Shown one piece after another: positions 8,969 through 19,658 of a DNA stretch of 64,000 nucleotides (position 1 is the first letter of the stretch; each line of letters starts with the position of its first letter). This stretch comes from Alcaligenes faecalis (lineage in GTDB: Bacteria; Pseudomonadota; Gammaproteobacteria; Burkholderiales; Burkholderiaceae_B): assembly GCF_005311025.1 (NCBI RefSeq), contig NZ_CP031747.1:1178001-1242000 (forward strand), given 5' to 3'. The position numbers and the translations under genes were made by a program. The notes beneath the pieces were generated by a model, which saw only the letters and a program-made list of their open reading frames with translations, was not told the DNA's origin and searched no databases.

Positions 8969-10573
8969 TTAGCCTTGGAATATCTTTATCCAATGCCGAG
9001 TAGACGCATCATGCTCAGCAGAGACTTTTTTCTCTCCCGACAGTTCCTGCAAAATCCCGTTCGCCAATACTTTCCCGTATTCCACCCCCCATTGATCGAA
9101 GGGGTTGATCCCCCAGATCAAGGCCTGCACAAATATCTTGTGCTCGTACAAGGCCAGCAGGGCGCCTAGCGAGAAGGGGTTCAGGCGAGGTAACACAATC
9201 AGGGTGTTAGGGCGGCCGCCCGAGTGCACGCGATGGTGGGCCAGTTCGGCAGCCTGCTCGCCCAGACCTTGTTGTTCGCACTCGGCCAGGGCCTGCTCGT
9301 AGGTTTTGCCGCGCATCAAGGCTTCGCGCTGTGCCAGACAGTTCGCCAGCAGCAGGTTATGGTGCTCGACCTGATTGTGATCCGCCTGCTGGCACACAAT
9401 AAAGTCCACAGGAGCGCCATCGCTGCCCTGGTGTAGCCACTGATAGAAGGTGTGTTGTGCGTCTGTTCCGGCCAGTCCCCAGACGGCTGCGCCGGTAGCG
9501 ATTCCAACCGGTTCGCCGCTGGTGGTGACGGACTTGCCCAACGACTCCATATCCAGTTGCTGAATGTAGGGCACCAGATTGCCCAGGCGGAAGTCGTAGG
9601 GGGAAATGTTCAGTGAGCCATAACCCAGCACACTGCGGTTGACCACGCCAGCCAGTGCCATTTGCACGGGCACGTTGGAGGCGATGGGGGCTTCCTGAAA
9701 ATGCTGGTCCATGGCTGCAGCGCCTGACAACATCCCGGCCACCACGTCACTGCTAACCGCTAAAGCCGTTGTTAAGCTGACTGCCGACCACAGTGAGAAG
9801 CGGCCACCTACCCAATCCCAGAACTGGAAGACATTTTTTTGTGGAATCCCCCAGTTGGAGGCCGTTTCAGGGCGCGCGGTGACCGCAACGATTTGTTCGT
9901 AGGGGTTGGCAACACCAGCGGCTTGCAACCATTCCAGGGCCCGCTGTCCGTTCTTGAGAGTTTCGGTCGTGGTGAAGGATTTGGAGGCGATCACGATCAG
10001 AGTGTCGTGAGGGTCCATGCCCGACAAGGCATGTTCCAGCGCATGGCCGTCGATATTGGCCAGAAAGCGTACGTTGCGCCAGCTGTGGCGATAGCCAAAG
10101 GCCGCCAGGGACAGGCGCACGCCCCAGTCGCTGCCACCAATACCAATATGGATTATGTTGCGCCAGCGGCGCTCGGAGTCGGCGACGCGTACGAATTCGT
10201 TCATACGCTCGCGTTCCTTGGCAACTTCCGCCGTGGGGGCGGGGGCGCGCAGGGCGCTGTGCCAGGCGGCGCGTTGTTCGGTGCCGTTGACGATGCCGCC
10301 GTTTAGCAACTGCTTGCGTGCCGTGTCGAAATGGCGGGCTGCTAAAAGAGCGGCTCCGGCTGCTTGAAGTTCCGGCGAATGCCGCTGTCCACTCAAGTCC
10401 ACTTGCAAGCCTGCGGCTTTCAGGCAATGCAGGTCCAACGCGTATCGATCAGACTGGTGAGCTGCCTCGCAAAACCCGGTCCATTCTGGCAGACCGGGTA
10501 AAGGGGCGGCAGAGGGAAGGGTTTCAGCGTTCAGGGGCATGGGGTTTTGGCCTGCAGTAGACGAAACCGCCAT
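8969..10573 (-). CDS. pgi: Glucose-6-phosphate isomerase
   Basis: A 534-residue phosphoglucose isomerase that interconverts glucose 6-phosphate and fructose 6-phosphate in the cytosol. Recognisable family segments are IGIGGSDWGVRL, the VIASKSFTT-ET phosphate-binding region, WVGGRFSLWSA, the GE-VGIATG region, and the C-terminal INPFDQWGVEYGK with the essential lysine. Length is close to the E. coli enzyme (549). Two starts are possible: ATG 10573 or ATG 10540 (MPLNAET); neither has a strong ribosome site. It lies between the glycan locus, which draws on the same hexose phosphates, and the nos cluster, but it is not packed against either. Confidence 0.95.
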   Translation of the reverse strand: MAVSSTAGQNPMPLNAETLPSAAPLPGLPEWTGFCEAAHQSDRYALDLHCLKAAGLQVDLSGQRHSPELQAAGAALLAARHFDTARKQLLNGGIVNGTEQRAAWHSALRAPAPTAEVAKERERMNEFVRVADSERRWRNIIHIGIGGSDWGVRLSLAAFGYRHSWRNVRFLANIDGHALEHALSGMDPHDTLIVIASKSFTTTETLKNGQRALEWLQAAGVANPYEQIVAVTARPETASNWGIPQKNVFQFWDWVGGRFSLWSAVSLTTALAVSSDVVAGMLSGAAAMDQHFQEAPIASNVPVQMALAGVVNRSVLGYGSLNISPYDFRLGNLVPYIQQLDMESLGKSVTTSGEPVGIATGAAVWGLAGTDAQHTFYQWLHQGSDGAPVDFIVCQQADHNQVEHHNLLLANCLAQREALMRGKTYEQALAECEQQGLGEQAAELAHHRVHSGGRPNTLIVLPRLNPFSLGALLALYEHKIFVQALIWGINPFDQWGVEYGKVLANGILQELSGEKKVSAEHDASTRHWIKIFQG

Positions 10574-10629
10574 TGTACGAGGCTTTATCGGGCTTGAGCG
10601 TCTGCCGGTAAGCGGGTTTGTCTTGGTGT

Positions 10630-11637
10630 TTACGAGTGCATCCGTACTAGCTGATCACCATCGTAGGGCAGCACCCATGCCTGCAAACCAGGATCGCCAG
10701 CCAGTACCCGAGCTATCTCTGGTGGCGACATCCAGGAAAAGGCTGTGGACAGGGCGTCGGCAATGGTGGCATTTCCGGCCACGACAGAGACACTGCGATA
10801 CAAAGGACGGGCCTGACCATTGGCGGGGTTGAACAGATGGGTGACGGAGCCATCCCGGCTAAGTGCTGTGCCTGCTCCTGACGAGGTGCTGACTGCCTGA
10901 TTGTGTACATCCAGATTCAACAAGCTGGCTGGCTCTGCTTGATCGCCTGCCAGACCGACGCGCCAGGGACGATTTCCCGGAGCCGTGCCCAGGCTGCGTA
11001 TCTCGCCCATATCGACCAAAGCGTGCTCCAGGCCTGCCTGTTTCAGCTGTTCAGTGATGCGATCGGTGATGTAGCCCTGAGCAATCCCGTTCAGGGTCAG
11101 GGCCATGCCGGGGTGTTGTAGCAGGACTGTGTCACCTTGAATGTGGATGGCCTGGTAGCCGACTTGCTGCAGTGTTTGGCTAATCTCGGCGGCATCAGGG
11201 ATGGAAGCTTTAGCGCTGCGTTGGGCTGCCTGGCTATACAGCTCCCAGAGCACCTGCACGGTTGGATCAAAGGCCCCGTTCGTTAATTCACTCAGGCGCT
11301 GTGATTCCAGCAGCAGCCGCGTCAGATCGCCGGGGGCTTGCTTCAGATAGCCATCGCGATTCAGGCGTCGCAAGGCGCTGTCTTGTTCATACAGACTGAA
11401 TATTCGCTCCAGCCGTCGCACTTCGGACAGGGCCTGATCGATCAGGGTTTGTGCGAAAACCGGGTCGGGATGGTGAATATGCAGTTGTGCGTCCGCACCT
11501 AAAGCCACCCCTTGCCAGGAGCTGAGTGGGGTAGTGGCTGCTTGCATCGCTTTGACGGCCCAGGGCACGCAAGTCAGGGCGCTGGTCGCGGCCACGATAC
11601 CGATAAAACGACGGCGGGAAACAGGAGTAGAAGTCAT
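10630..11637 (-). CDS. nosX: NosX, ApbE-type FAD:protein FMN transferase
   Basis: A 335-residue ApbE-family flavin transferase that attaches FMN to Thr or Ser of a target protein in the periplasm; in nos clusters the target is NosR. The N-terminus SRRRFIGIVAA is a twin-arginine export signal. The family is shown by LGADAQLHIHHPD, NGAFDPTVQVLWELY, LNGIAQGYITDRI and the DMGEIRSLG segment. It is the last gene of nosRZDFYLX, which is why I use the nosX name over apbE. It begins 32 bases after nosL, with AGG eight bases before the ATG. Confidence 0.92.
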   Translation of the reverse strand: MTSTPVSRRRFIGIVAATSALTCVPWAVKAMQAATTPLSSWQGVALGADAQLHIHHPDPVFAQTLIDQALSEVRRLERIFSLYEQDSALRRLNRDGYLKQAPGDLTRLLLESQRLSELTNGAFDPTVQVLWELYSQAAQRSAKASIPDAAEISQTLQQVGYQAIHIQGDTVLLQHPGMALTLNGIAQGYITDRITEQLKQAGLEHALVDMGEIRSLGTAPGNRPWRVGLAGDQAEPASLLNLDVHNQAVSTSSGAGTALSRDGSVTHLFNPANGQARPLYRSVSVVAGNATIADALSTAFSWMSPPEIARVLAGDPGLQAWVLPYDGDQLVRMHS

Positions 11638-11669
11638 GGCAAATACCTGGGATCAGGAAGATAAGCGTT

Positions 11670-12185
11670 TCAAGGCAGCGCGACCGCACCAAAGATGTAG
11701 TTCTCCGGCATCTCGGCAAAGCGAACCACTTGGCCGCCATGCTGTTGCTGGAAGTCCTTGGCGGCCTGCTCCTGGCTAAAGGGCAGGGCATCGATGGTGC
11801 CCATGCCACCGGTGTAGCGGCTGTAGATCAGATACCAGGCATCTTGTGCCGGTATCCAGGCTTTTTCGGGGAACTGGCCGTCCTGATTGCGTTGGGCCAT
11901 GTCTTGCACATAGGTGGCGGCAATGGCCTTGGATTCTTCAGGCAGCATGGTGTAGGCAAAGACCTCGCGTATGGTGGTGAACCAGAGCGGCGCTTCGCGT
12001 TCGCGCAGAAGGATTTGCCCTTTGGGGCCTTGATGCTCGAACAGGTACATGCCGCAGTAGTGGCCTACAGCCGTTTGTGGGATCTGGACGACGGGAGGCG
12101 GTGGGGCTTGCACCTGTTCTGGTTGGCCGCAGGCAGCCAGTATCAGACCCAGGCACAGCAACAGAAAAGTGCGCAGTTTTTTCAT
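11670..12185 (-). CDS. nosL: NosL copper-binding lipoprotein
   Basis: A 171-residue outer- or inner-membrane lipoprotein that binds Cu(I) and delivers it for assembly of the copper centres of nitrous oxide reductase. The N-terminus MKKLRTFLLLCLGLILAAC is a lipoprotein signal with the lipobox Cys at about residue 20. The mature part carries CGMYLFEHQGPKGQI, the conserved Cys-x-Met metal-binding region of NosL. I use ATG 12185 rather than a frame extending to 12239, because the signal peptide starts there and the ATG overlaps the nosY stop (ATGA). Confidence 0.93.
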   Translation of the reverse strand: MKKLRTFLLLCLGLILAACGQPEQVQAPPPPVVQIPQTAVGHYCGMYLFEHQGPKGQILLREREAPLWFTTIREVFAYTMLPEESKAIAATYVQDMAQRNQDGQFPEKAWIPAQDAWYLIYSRYTGGMGTIDALPFSQEQAAKDFQQQHGGQVVRFAEMPENYIFGAVALP

Positions 12186-13012
12186 AGTGCTTTTCTTTTG
12201 AATACCAGGCTTGCCAGACCAAAAGGCACGGCGATCCACATCAGCAGAACGCTCATCAACACACTGGCGGGCAGACGAGCCTGTTCGCTTAAACCGGCCA
12301 TACCAGCAAACATGGCGACATTCTCGTAGCCGGTCAGATTCAGCAGGCGGTACACGTCGGTGGGGTTGAACAGCAGGATGATGTTCAGCCAGGAAGCGGT
12401 GATCATGGCACCTTGGTCAGCGACCAGAATACCCAGCAGAGCCATGTCATAAATCACCACGAAAAACAGCCAGATACCGATGGCTAGTCCGGCCGCAGTG
12501 GCACGCTCTCTGACCAGGGTGCTAATGAAATAGCCCATGGACAGGAAGCTGGCGCCGAGCAGAACGCTGGCACCCATCATGGCCAGAAAGGGCGTCCAGA
12601 CGCTGAAGTCCAGGCCGCCATGTGCCATTTGCAAGGTAACGCCTGCCAAGCCGTAGCCCACCACGGTAGATAAGCTCAGGATCAGGGCATGGCCCAGGAA
12701 CTTACCAACCAGAACTTGCCAGCGATGGACGGGGTAACTGAGCAGCAAGGACATGGTGCCGCGCTCTATTTCACCCACAATGGCGTCGTAGGACAGCAGC
12801 ATGGCTATGAGCGGGATCAGGAAAATAGACAGGCTGGACAGGCTGACAACCGTGACTGTCAAAGGATCTACCTTGACGCTGCCGGTGGGGGCGCTGCCCA
12901 GAAAACCCAAGGACAAAGCCAGTGCGGCCAGCAAGAGGGTGACGGCCAGTACCCAACGATTGCGCAATCCGTCGCGCACTTCCTTTTGGATGATGATCAG
13001 GACAGGGTTCAT
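12182..13012 (-). CDS. nosY: NosY ABC-transporter permease
   Basis: A 276-residue inner-membrane protein with six hydrophobic helices, of the ABC-2 type. It starts MNPVLIIIQKEVRDGLRNRW and carries the RGTMSLLLSYPVHRWQVLVGKF segment typical of NosY. With NosF (ATPase) and NosD (periplasmic) it forms the NosDFY complex needed to build the CuZ cluster of NosZ. It starts three bases after nosF and overlaps nosL by four bases. Confidence 0.94.
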   Translation of the reverse strand: MNPVLIIIQKEVRDGLRNRWVLAVTLLLAALALSLGFLGSAPTGSVKVDPLTVTVVSLSSLSIFLIPLIAMLLSYDAIVGEIERGTMSLLLSYPVHRWQVLVGKFLGHALILSLSTVVGYGLAGVTLQMAHGGLDFSVWTPFLAMMGASVLLGASFLSMGYFISTLVRERATAAGLAIGIWLFFVVIYDMALLGILVADQGAMITASWLNIILLFNPTDVYRLLNLTGYENVAMFAGMAGLSEQARLPASVLMSVLLMWIAVPFGLASLVFKRKAL

Positions 13013-13015
13013 GGC

Positions 13016-13927
13016 TTAGTAATCCTCGCGCTTCAAAAAATGCGCATATAACTCGTCCAGACCGGGGGATTCCAGCTCCAGGTCGGTTAATCCTTGAATG
13101 GCATGCGCTTCGCGCAGAATCTGGATTTTTTCGGCTTCGGTGCAATGACGTTCCAGGCGATTTGCACCGATGGCATTCCAGTGCTGTGGAATAGAATCGG
13201 GGATTTGTTCCACGGTCAGGCGAATACGTACCGGCAAGCCAGCGTGTTGTCGCAGTTCGGACAAGGTGCCATCGGCAATCTTGCGTCCTTGTTGCATCAC
13301 GATGATGCGGTCTGCCAGACGTTCCATCTCCGCCAGAGCGTGGGTACTGAGCAGGATGGTGGCCCCGGCATCGCGCAGTTCTTGGACGATTTCGTAGAAC
13401 AGCAGACGGGAGGCTGGGTCCAGTCCAGTGGTGGGCTCATCCAGTAACAGCACACGAGGTTTGCCCAATAGGGTTTGAGCCAGTGCCAAGCGTTGGCGCA
13501 TGCCTTTGGAATAGGTGCCCACGCGCTTGTGAGCCGCTTGTGCAATGCCGACACGTGCCAGCAAGGCCTGGTTGTCACGGGTCGGCAGCCCTTTCAGACG
13601 AGCGTAAAAGGCCAGTGTTTCGGTGCCGGTCAAGGCGGGGTGCAGGGCGACGGTTTCGGGCAAGTAACCGATATGGGCCCGTAGTCGGGCAGCCTGGGAG
13701 GAACCAGCGTCATGATCCAGCAACGTGACCTTGCCTTCGTCGGCGCGGATCAGGCCCAGAATCAGCTTGATGACAGTACTTTTGCCTGCGCCATTGTGGC
13801 CAGCCAGCACCGTACATTGGCCGGGGTAAAGTTCGAAGTTCACCGCGTTGGCGGCACGCTGCTGACCATACAGTTTGCTGACGTTGGACAGCGCCACGGG
13901 GGCTGTACAGTTATTGCTTGGAGTCAT
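13016..13927 (-). CDS. nosF: NosF ABC-transporter ATPase
   Basis: A 303-residue ATP-binding subunit. Motifs in order are Walker A GHNGAGKST (near residue 47), Q-loop region YLPETVALHPALTG, signature YSKGMRQRLALAQ, Walker B VLLLDEPTTGLDP and the switch LLSTHAL. It powers the NosDFY complex during CuZ assembly. The start is ATG 13927 (MTPSNN), inside the last codons of nosD with a 17-base overlap. A longer frame to 13969 adds only residues overlapping nosD. The C-terminal domain of about 90 residues after the ATPase core is usual for NosF. Confidence 0.95.
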   Translation of the reverse strand: MTPSNNCTAPVALSNVSKLYGQQRAANAVNFELYPGQCTVLAGHNGAGKSTVIKLILGLIRADEGKVTLLDHDAGSSQAARLRAHIGYLPETVALHPALTGTETLAFYARLKGLPTRDNQALLARVGIAQAAHKRVGTYSKGMRQRLALAQTLLGKPRVLLLDEPTTGLDPASRLLFYEIVQELRDAGATILLSTHALAEMERLADRIIVMQQGRKIADGTLSELRQHAGLPVRIRLTVEQIPDSIPQHWNAIGANRLERHCTEAEKIQILREAHAIQGLTDLELESPGLDELYAHFLKREDY

Positions 13928-15251
13928 GATTGGCCTTGTAGCGCTCCCAGACGGGATTGTCGGGCGCACGCATCAGCGGTGCGCTATCGATGATGCCGCC
14001 GGGCAAAATGGCAGGAAATTGGGTTTGCGCCCAGCGCACAATGGAAACGGCGGGGCTGTTCAAGAGCACGCGGGCCGAAGGGGCTCGCCACACCAGTTGT
14101 TCAATCAGGCCATTGGGGCGATAAGCGGTGTCACCAATGCCGTCACCGTTCAGGTCAAAGGCGCTGTGATCGCTCCAGTAATTGCCCCGGTCCTTGCTGG
14201 ACCACTCCAGGTAGCGGGTACCCACATACTTCACCTGATTCTGGTTCTGGATGAAGGCGTTTTCCGTGATTTCATTGCCCTCGGAACCGGCGGTGTAGTG
14301 CACCCCGATCTGGGTGTTCTGAATCAGGTTGCCGGAGATCGTGTTGAAGTTGGCGTTGTAGAGAAAGACGCCTTTTTCGGCACCGTCCACGATATTGTCA
14401 GTAATGGTCGATTGCTGAGCGGCATTGAGCATCAAGCCTTGATGCGTGCTGTTGATGCTGATGTTTTCACGTACTGTCAGGAACTGCGAAAACATCAGGG
14501 CATAGGCAATGTCATTGCCTATGGAAACATTGCTGCTGACCTCGCTGTTATTGGTGTACATGTAGTGCACCGCATAGCGCAGCTGGGTAAAGCGGTTGTG
14601 GCTGAAAACATTGTCGCGGCTGGTATTGGAAAAAATCCCGTCGCGACCCCAGGAAATATCGTTGTACAAGATGCGTGAGCCGGGGGAGTTCCAGACGGTC
14701 ACGCCATTGCCGCGCTCATTCAGACGCAGCTCTTTATTGCCCACTATGGTGTTGTGTTGCACCAGCGCGTTATGGGGCCCCCAGACATACACCCCCACCA
14801 GATTGTCGAGGATGTCGTTGTTTTCGATCAGGGCGTTATGGGCGGGCTTGTCCAGGAAGATGCCCGCATCCATATCCGGCAGGCTCAAGCCGGAATTGCG
14901 CACGGTGATCTGACGTATCTGCACATCTTCCGCCTGGACCCACACCGTGCGACCTTCACGTTCGCCCATCAACACGGCTTGCCGGTTGCTGGGGCCTTGA
15001 AGCGTCAAAGGTTTGTTCACGATGATATTGCCCTGATACGTGCCGGGAGCCAGCATCAGGATGTCGCCGGCTTGGGCGGCATCGATAACGGCTTGCAGCG
15101 CGGTATCGGCAGGCACCTCAATGGTGGCCGCTTGAGCAGCCAGACCACTGGCCGCAAGGGCCAGGATCGTAAGCGGCTTGAAGGCCAGCCTCAGCACCAG
15201 GGTTGGGCTGAGGCATCGTGCACGGGCGGGGAGCAGGCGGAAAGGCTTCAT
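13911..15251 (-). CDS. nosD: NosD periplasmic copper-processing protein
   Basis: A 446-residue periplasmic protein with a cleavable signal (hydrophobic run near residues 25-40 ending AAQAATIEV) and a right-handed parallel beta-helix built of CASH-type repeats. Repeated N-x-I-x-x-N units such as ALIENNDILDN, ALVQHNTIVGN and STITDNIVDG show this clearly. NosD docks on NosFY and passes sulphide or copper to NosZ. It begins seven bases before the nosZ stop end, in the standard nos order. Confidence 0.95.
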   Translation of the reverse strand: MKPFRLLPARARCLSPTLVLRLAFKPLTILALAASGLAAQAATIEVPADTALQAVIDAAQAGDILMLAPGTYQGNIIVNKPLTLQGPSNRQAVLMGEREGRTVWVQAEDVQIRQITVRNSGLSLPDMDAGIFLDKPAHNALIENNDILDNLVGVYVWGPHNALVQHNTIVGNKELRLNERGNGVTVWNSPGSRILYNDISWGRDGIFSNTSRDNVFSHNRFTQLRYAVHYMYTNNSEVSSNVSIGNDIAYALMFSQFLTVRENISINSTHQGLMLNAAQQSTITDNIVDGAEKGVFLYNANFNTISGNLIQNTQIGVHYTAGSEGNEITENAFIQNQNQVKYVGTRYLEWSSKDRGNYWSDHSAFDLNGDGIGDTAYRPNGLIEQLVWRAPSARVLLNSPAVSIVRWAQTQFPAILPGGIIDSAPLMRAPDNPVWERYKANHDSKQ

Positions 15252-15258
15252 GTCACCG

Positions 15259-17163
15259 TCAGGCTTTGGGTTTCACATTCATCTGACCGGACATTTCCAT
15301 GTGCAAGGCGTGGCAGAACCACTGGCAGTAGTACCAATGCACACCGGGGCGAGAGGCCGTGAAGGTGACCGAGCTGGTTTGCTGCGGTCCAATTTCCATG
15401 GCCACGCCATAGCCAGACAGGGTGAAGCCGTGGGTCAAGTCTTCGATCATTTCCATATTGGTGACTACGACGGTGACTTCATCGCCCTGATTGACCTCAA
15501 AGCTGGGCACGGAGAACACGGGTGCCACGGCAGTCATGTAGACCCGAACCTTGTTGCCATCCCGGATCACCTTGGAGGCACCTTCCAGGGTGACGCCATC
15601 TTTCTCGGCCATCTTCCGTGCGCTGTCCCACCATGGATCGTCGCGAGTCCAGACGCGCTTGGGTCGTACTTTTTCGGCGGCAACCAGCAGCATGTCGTGC
15701 GGTTCGGCAAAACTTGGGCCATCGTGGACCAGCTTCATCACATCGCCTGAAATGTCGATCAACTGATCGTTCTCGGGTTTGAGCGGGCCTACGTTCAGGA
15801 AGCGGTCTTTGGAGAACTTGTTCAGCGACACCAGCCATTTGCCATCGGCCTCTTTGGTCTCGCCCATGGTGGTGTGGTTGTGGCCGGGCTGGTAGTGCAC
15901 GTCCAGTTTCTGGATGATGGGGTCTACGTCCTTGCCCTGATACGCCTCGATGGCCTTGGCAATGTTCCACTTCACGATCTGGCTGTCGATAAACAGCGTG
16001 GTGTAGGCATTACCGCGGCCGTCATAGGCCGTGTGCAGTGGGCCTAGGCCCAGTTGAGGTTCTGCCACTACGCAGTCGCGTGGTTTGATCTTGTCGGCAA
16101 ACAAGTCATCCAGGCGGCGCACGTCGATCATGGTGACGGTGGGCGAGAGCTTGCCGTTAAAGACCACGTGGATGCCATCGGGGGAGGCATTGCAACCGTG
16201 GGGGGAGTTGGGTACGGGGATGTAGCGGGTGTAGCGCGAGCCTTTGCGGCCATCCAGCACTTTGACGCCCTGCATTTCTTTGAAGTCGCCTTTCTTGACG
16301 CCGTCTTCAATGGCTTTCAGGTTGAACACCACGGCCCAGTCCTGCTCGTTGGCGCTCATCTCGCCTACATCTATTCCCTTTTCGGAGTTGTAGCAGGTGG
16401 AGAACGCGTACTTGCCCTGGTAGTCGGCGTCGCAATTGTCCAGGTTGCCGTCCACGATCACCTGCCAGGCGATTTCCATGGTGTCGCCATCAATGGCGGT
16501 AAACACCGAGAAATAGTTTTCCTTGGGGTTGCCAAAGATTGTGCCGTTATTGGGCAGGGGGACGATGTGCTCGCCGTTGCAGAACACATAGCCGGTGCGT
16601 GGGTAGCGTTGCGGGCGCAGGCCGTGGATACCGTCGGCATTGGGAATCTCAATGATCTTGTCGCACTTCATGACATCGCAGCGCACGCGAGCCACGCGGT
16701 TATTGGCCTTGTCGTTGATGTAGATGAAGCGCCCGTCATAGGTCCCGTCGGTAAAGGACATATGGGGGTGGTGAGCATCGCCATTGGGCAAAATGCCGCC
16801 CAGGGAGTCTGCAAACGCCAGGGTTTCAGGCGTCAGATTGGCGCGCATGATCTGGCGGCTTTCGTTGGTAATCCCCCAGCCGGTGGCACTACAAATATTG
16901 AAGATCGGGATGCGCATCAGTTCGCGCATGGAGGGCAGACCCATGATGCGGATCTCGCCGGATTGACCACCGGAGTTAAAGGCGTAGTACTGGTCCAGCT
17001 CGCCCGGCTCAATATGGGCGTTTTGCCCGTTCGGCGCCTTTTTGGTATCGGCCAAGGCATTGCCAATGTGGGTGGCGCTGACCACAGCAGCGCCGGATAA
17101 GGCGGCAGTGCCCAAAAAGGCGCGGCGGCTCAAACCCTGTTTATCCTGCTTGTTCTCGGACAT
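15259..17163 (-). CDS. nosZ: Nitrous oxide reductase, clade I
   Basis: A 634-residue multicopper enzyme that reduces N2O to N2 in the periplasm. The N-terminus has a twin-arginine signal ([16 protein letters not shown]), the hallmark of clade I enzymes; clade II enzymes use Sec signals. The seven-bladed propeller carries CuZ ligands such as DAHHPHMS and [11 protein letters not shown]. The C-terminal cupredoxin domain has the CuA set Cys613, Cys617, His621 and Met624 in [12 protein letters not shown]. The start is ATG 17163, preceded by AAGGAAAA; an in-frame extension to 17229 reaches into the nosR stop and lacks signal features. All copper ligands I can check are intact, so the enzyme should be functional. 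Confidence 0.97.
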   Translation of the reverse strand: MSENKQDKQGLSRRAFLGTAALSGAAVVSATHIGNALADTKKAPNGQNAHIEPGELDQYYAFNSGGQSGEIRIMGLPSMRELMRIPIFNICSATGWGITNESRQIMRANLTPETLAFADSLGGILPNGDAHHPHMSFTDGTYDGRFIYINDKANNRVARVRCDVMKCDKIIEIPNADGIHGLRPQRYPRTGYVFCNGEHIVPLPNNGTIFGNPKENYFSVFTAIDGDTMEIAWQVIVDGNLDNCDADYQGKYAFSTCYNSEKGIDVGEMSANEQDWAVVFNLKAIEDGVKKGDFKEMQGVKVLDGRKGSRYTRYIPVPNSPHGCNASPDGIHVVFNGKLSPTVTMIDVRRLDDLFADKIKPRDCVVAEPQLGLGPLHTAYDGRGNAYTTLFIDSQIVKWNIAKAIEAYQGKDVDPIIQKLDVHYQPGHNHTTMGETKEADGKWLVSLNKFSKDRFLNVGPLKPENDQLIDISGDVMKLVHDGPSFAEPHDMLLVAAEKVRPKRVWTRDDPWWDSARKMAEKDGVTLEGASKVIRDGNKVRVYMTAVAPVFSVPSFEVNQGDEVTVVVTNMEMIEDLTHGFTLSGYGVAMEIGPQQTSSVTFTASRPGVHWYYCQWFCHALHMEMSGQMNVKPKA

Positions 17164-17225
17164 GGTGTGATTTTCCTTGTGTGTGATGACGTGACCGACT
17201 TGGCGCTGGGGCGCGCCCAGGCGTC

Positions 17226-19487
17226 TCACGGCGTGGCGGGGGTGGAATCGGTACTGTCTACGCTGCGCGGACGCACGGTAGGGCGGGCAGCAGCATCGTC
17301 TTGCAGCGAGCTGGCAACGGCGACGGGGGCCGGTTTATCTCGCTTGCGCTTGGCGATCTTTTGAATCAGGTGCGGGCATTTTTTCTCGTGGTGATACAGC
17401 ATCTGGCAATTCAGACACTGGATACATTCGTTGGGGTTGATGGGGCCTTCGGGTTCGATGGCTTGTACGGGACAGTCGGTCGCACAGCGCTGACAGGGGT
17501 TGCCACACATGGGGTAGCGACGCAGCCAGTCAAAAATGCGCAGGCGGGCGGGGATGGCCAGGGCAGCGCCCAGGGCACAGAGATAGCGGCAGTAAAAACG
17601 CTCGATGAACAGGCTGGCAATCAGCAGCAGTACGGCAAAGATCGTGAAGGGCCAGTCGCGGATGAATTTCAGGATGATGGCGGTCTTGAAGGGTTCGACT
17701 TCGGCCATCTTTTCGGCCACGGCCATGTCGTACAGGGCAAAGCCAAACAGCAGAATGAAGATCACGTACTTGATGGCTACCAGCCGTTTATGGGCGCTGT
17801 AGGCCACCTTGATCTGGGGAATGCGCAGGAAGCGGGCCAGCTTGTTGGCCAGCTCTTGCAGTGCTCCGAAAGGACAGAGCCAGCCACAGAAGGCGCCCCG
17901 GTTCCAGAAAATCAGGGAAATGGCGGTAGCAATCCACAGAATGAAGACCAGTGGATCCATCAGGAAGTATTCCCAGCGGAAATCGGTGCGCAGGGCGTGG
18001 GAGAACGTCAGTACATTCACCACGGACAATTGGGCCGAGGCGTACCAGCCAATCCAGACCAGGGAGAACAGCAGAAAGCCAATACGAAAGCGTCGGTAGA
18101 ACACCTCGTGTTTTGTCAGCGTGTCCTGGAAGAAGAAGACTCCGCCCAAGGTCAGCAAAGACACCAGCAGCACGGCAATTTGTACCTTCTTGCCAGCCCA
18201 GATTTGCTTGTACAAAGGCTCGCTGGCGGTTTCCAGGTCATCGTGCTCTGCGGCTTCGGGGGCTGCTGCAGCGGCTGCTGGAGGGGGCGCCGTCAAATAG
18301 GAGTCAGGAAGCTGGTAATTCAGGTTCAGCGTGACAAAGGCTTTGTCTTTGACGCTAAGCACACGCTGTACCAACAGTTGCAGTCGCCAGGGCAAAACAG
18401 GATCAAAGGTGGCGGTAGCAGGGATCTTGAACAGGGCGGCTTCTTTGAAATCCGGAGCACCTGCGGCTTTCACGCCGGGCAGACGTTGGTGATCCAGGTC
18501 GGTGAAGTGAAAGCTGTCCAGGTCCTGGATGATTTCGATGCGGTCAAAAATCCCGCCTCGCACATAGCCCGATCCCTTGAAGGAATACAGCCCATTGCCC
18601 ACGACCAGCATGGCCTGCTGGCCGGGTTTCAGTTCTTGTTGCAGGTAGTTGTAATCGGCCTCGCCTAACAGGCTTTGTCCAATGCTGGGCACGCTGACCA
18701 GGGCGGCGTACAGGTCGATAAACGTGTCTTGTGGATCGCCTTCCTGAGGATGGGCGGCGGCCTCTGTACGGCCATTATCAATAAAGGCCTGGTTGATGTC
18801 GGCCACGCTGACATGCAGGCGTTGGATGGCACCGCTTTGGAGCAGTTCGTCCCAGCTGGAAATGGTGTGGTTGCTGGTATCTATGCTGCGCTTGACGGCG
18901 ACGGGTGCCGTGGCGGGGGCGGCAGGCTGGCCTATGCCTTCTTGCCGGGCCACCAATTGTGAGGAACGCATGATGCTGTCACCGACCACCATCAAGGTCA
19001 CGGTAGCGCCACTGATAATGTCGACAGGCGGTGGTGCGCCGGGTTTGGGACGGTTCTTGATGTAGTTCTGACCCACATAGCCTTGAATGAAGGCTTCTAC
19101 CCGCGATTCGGGGATGCCGATCAAGACGATGGGTTCATGGTGTTCCAACAGTTTGGCAGCGACGATGCTGCCATCCATGCTCATTGCGACCAGGGTGTCG
19201 ATGGGGAAGCTGGAGTAACCACGGGTGTTGACGATGTCGGTCGTCACATACACATACCCTAGCTGTTCCTGATCCTTAAAGACCTTGGCAACAGGCAAAG
19301 TGCCTGCGGGCTCGCTGGTGTGGGTGGCGGTGGGAAAGATCTCGTTAAGGGCAATGTCCGGCAAGAAATGGGCAATGCGTGAACTGGAGTGTGCCGGAGG
19401 ACTGCTCAGACAGGCTGCCAGTACAAAAAGCAGGAGCCAGATAATACGGAACTGAACATGCCGGGCAACGCGATTGAGGGACGTCAT
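17226..19487 (-). CDS. nosR: NosR, membrane flavo-iron-sulfur protein for N2O reduction
   Basis: A 753-residue polytopic protein that feeds electrons to NosZ and supports nos expression. It has an N-terminal signal helix, then a periplasmic FMN-binding domain with the flavinylation motif SGATVT (residues about 160-165). A block of six membrane helices follows (about 430-640, with the CPFGAL and CRYLCALGA cysteine motifs). The C-terminus carries two 4Fe-4S sets, [13 protein letters not shown] and [18 protein letters not shown]. It heads the cluster, 62 bases before nosZ. The FMN site would be loaded by NosX at the other end of the cluster. I found no convincing FNR/DNR box in the 170 bases upstream. 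Confidence 0.96.
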   Translation of the reverse strand: MTSLNRVARHVQFRIIWLLLFVLAACLSSPPAHSSSRIAHFLPDIALNEIFPTATHTSEPAGTLPVAKVFKDQEQLGYVYVTTDIVNTRGYSSFPIDTLVAMSMDGSIVAAKLLEHHEPIVLIGIPESRVEAFIQGYVGQNYIKNRPKPGAPPPVDIISGATVTLMVVGDSIMRSSQLVARQEGIGQPAAPATAPVAVKRSIDTSNHTISSWDELLQSGAIQRLHVSVADINQAFIDNGRTEAAAHPQEGDPQDTFIDLYAALVSVPSIGQSLLGEADYNYLQQELKPGQQAMLVVGNGLYSFKGSGYVRGGIFDRIEIIQDLDSFHFTDLDHQRLPGVKAAGAPDFKEAALFKIPATATFDPVLPWRLQLLVQRVLSVKDKAFVTLNLNYQLPDSYLTAPPPAAAAAAPEAAEHDDLETASEPLYKQIWAGKKVQIAVLLVSLLTLGGVFFFQDTLTKHEVFYRRFRIGFLLFSLVWIGWYASAQLSVVNVLTFSHALRTDFRWEYFLMDPLVFILWIATAISLIFWNRGAFCGWLCPFGALQELANKLARFLRIPQIKVAYSAHKRLVAIKYVIFILLFGFALYDMAVAEKMAEVEPFKTAIILKFIRDWPFTIFAVLLLIASLFIERFYCRYLCALGAALAIPARLRIFDWLRRYPMCGNPCQRCATDCPVQAIEPEGPINPNECIQCLNCQMLYHHEKKCPHLIQKIAKRKRDKPAPVAVASSLQDDAAARPTVRPRSVDSTDSTPATP

Positions 19488-19658
19488 TTCTTACCACCTG
19501 CAACAAGATTCTTGCGAGATGGTAGGGGTTACCCTTTGTTTATTCTTTGTGTCAGAGCAAGGACAGATTCTGACAAGAGTGGATGTGGGTCGGCGTCAGC
19601 CGGTCCTTGATCTGTGAGGAATGATGGCGGGCTTTGCTGGCCGGGCTTTAGATGAGGT

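Noticed and set aside
17301-18668. Long plus-strand frame (455 codons) opposite nosR
   Set aside because: It is the antisense shadow of a high-GC gene; nosR on the other strand has full domain and cysteine motifs. The same applies to long antisense frames opposite nosD, the FepA-like receptor and the MHS carrier.
19488-19658. FNR/DNR box upstream of nosR
   Set aside because: A TTGATC half-site is present near 19607, but its partner half matches only about one base of five, so I do not call it.
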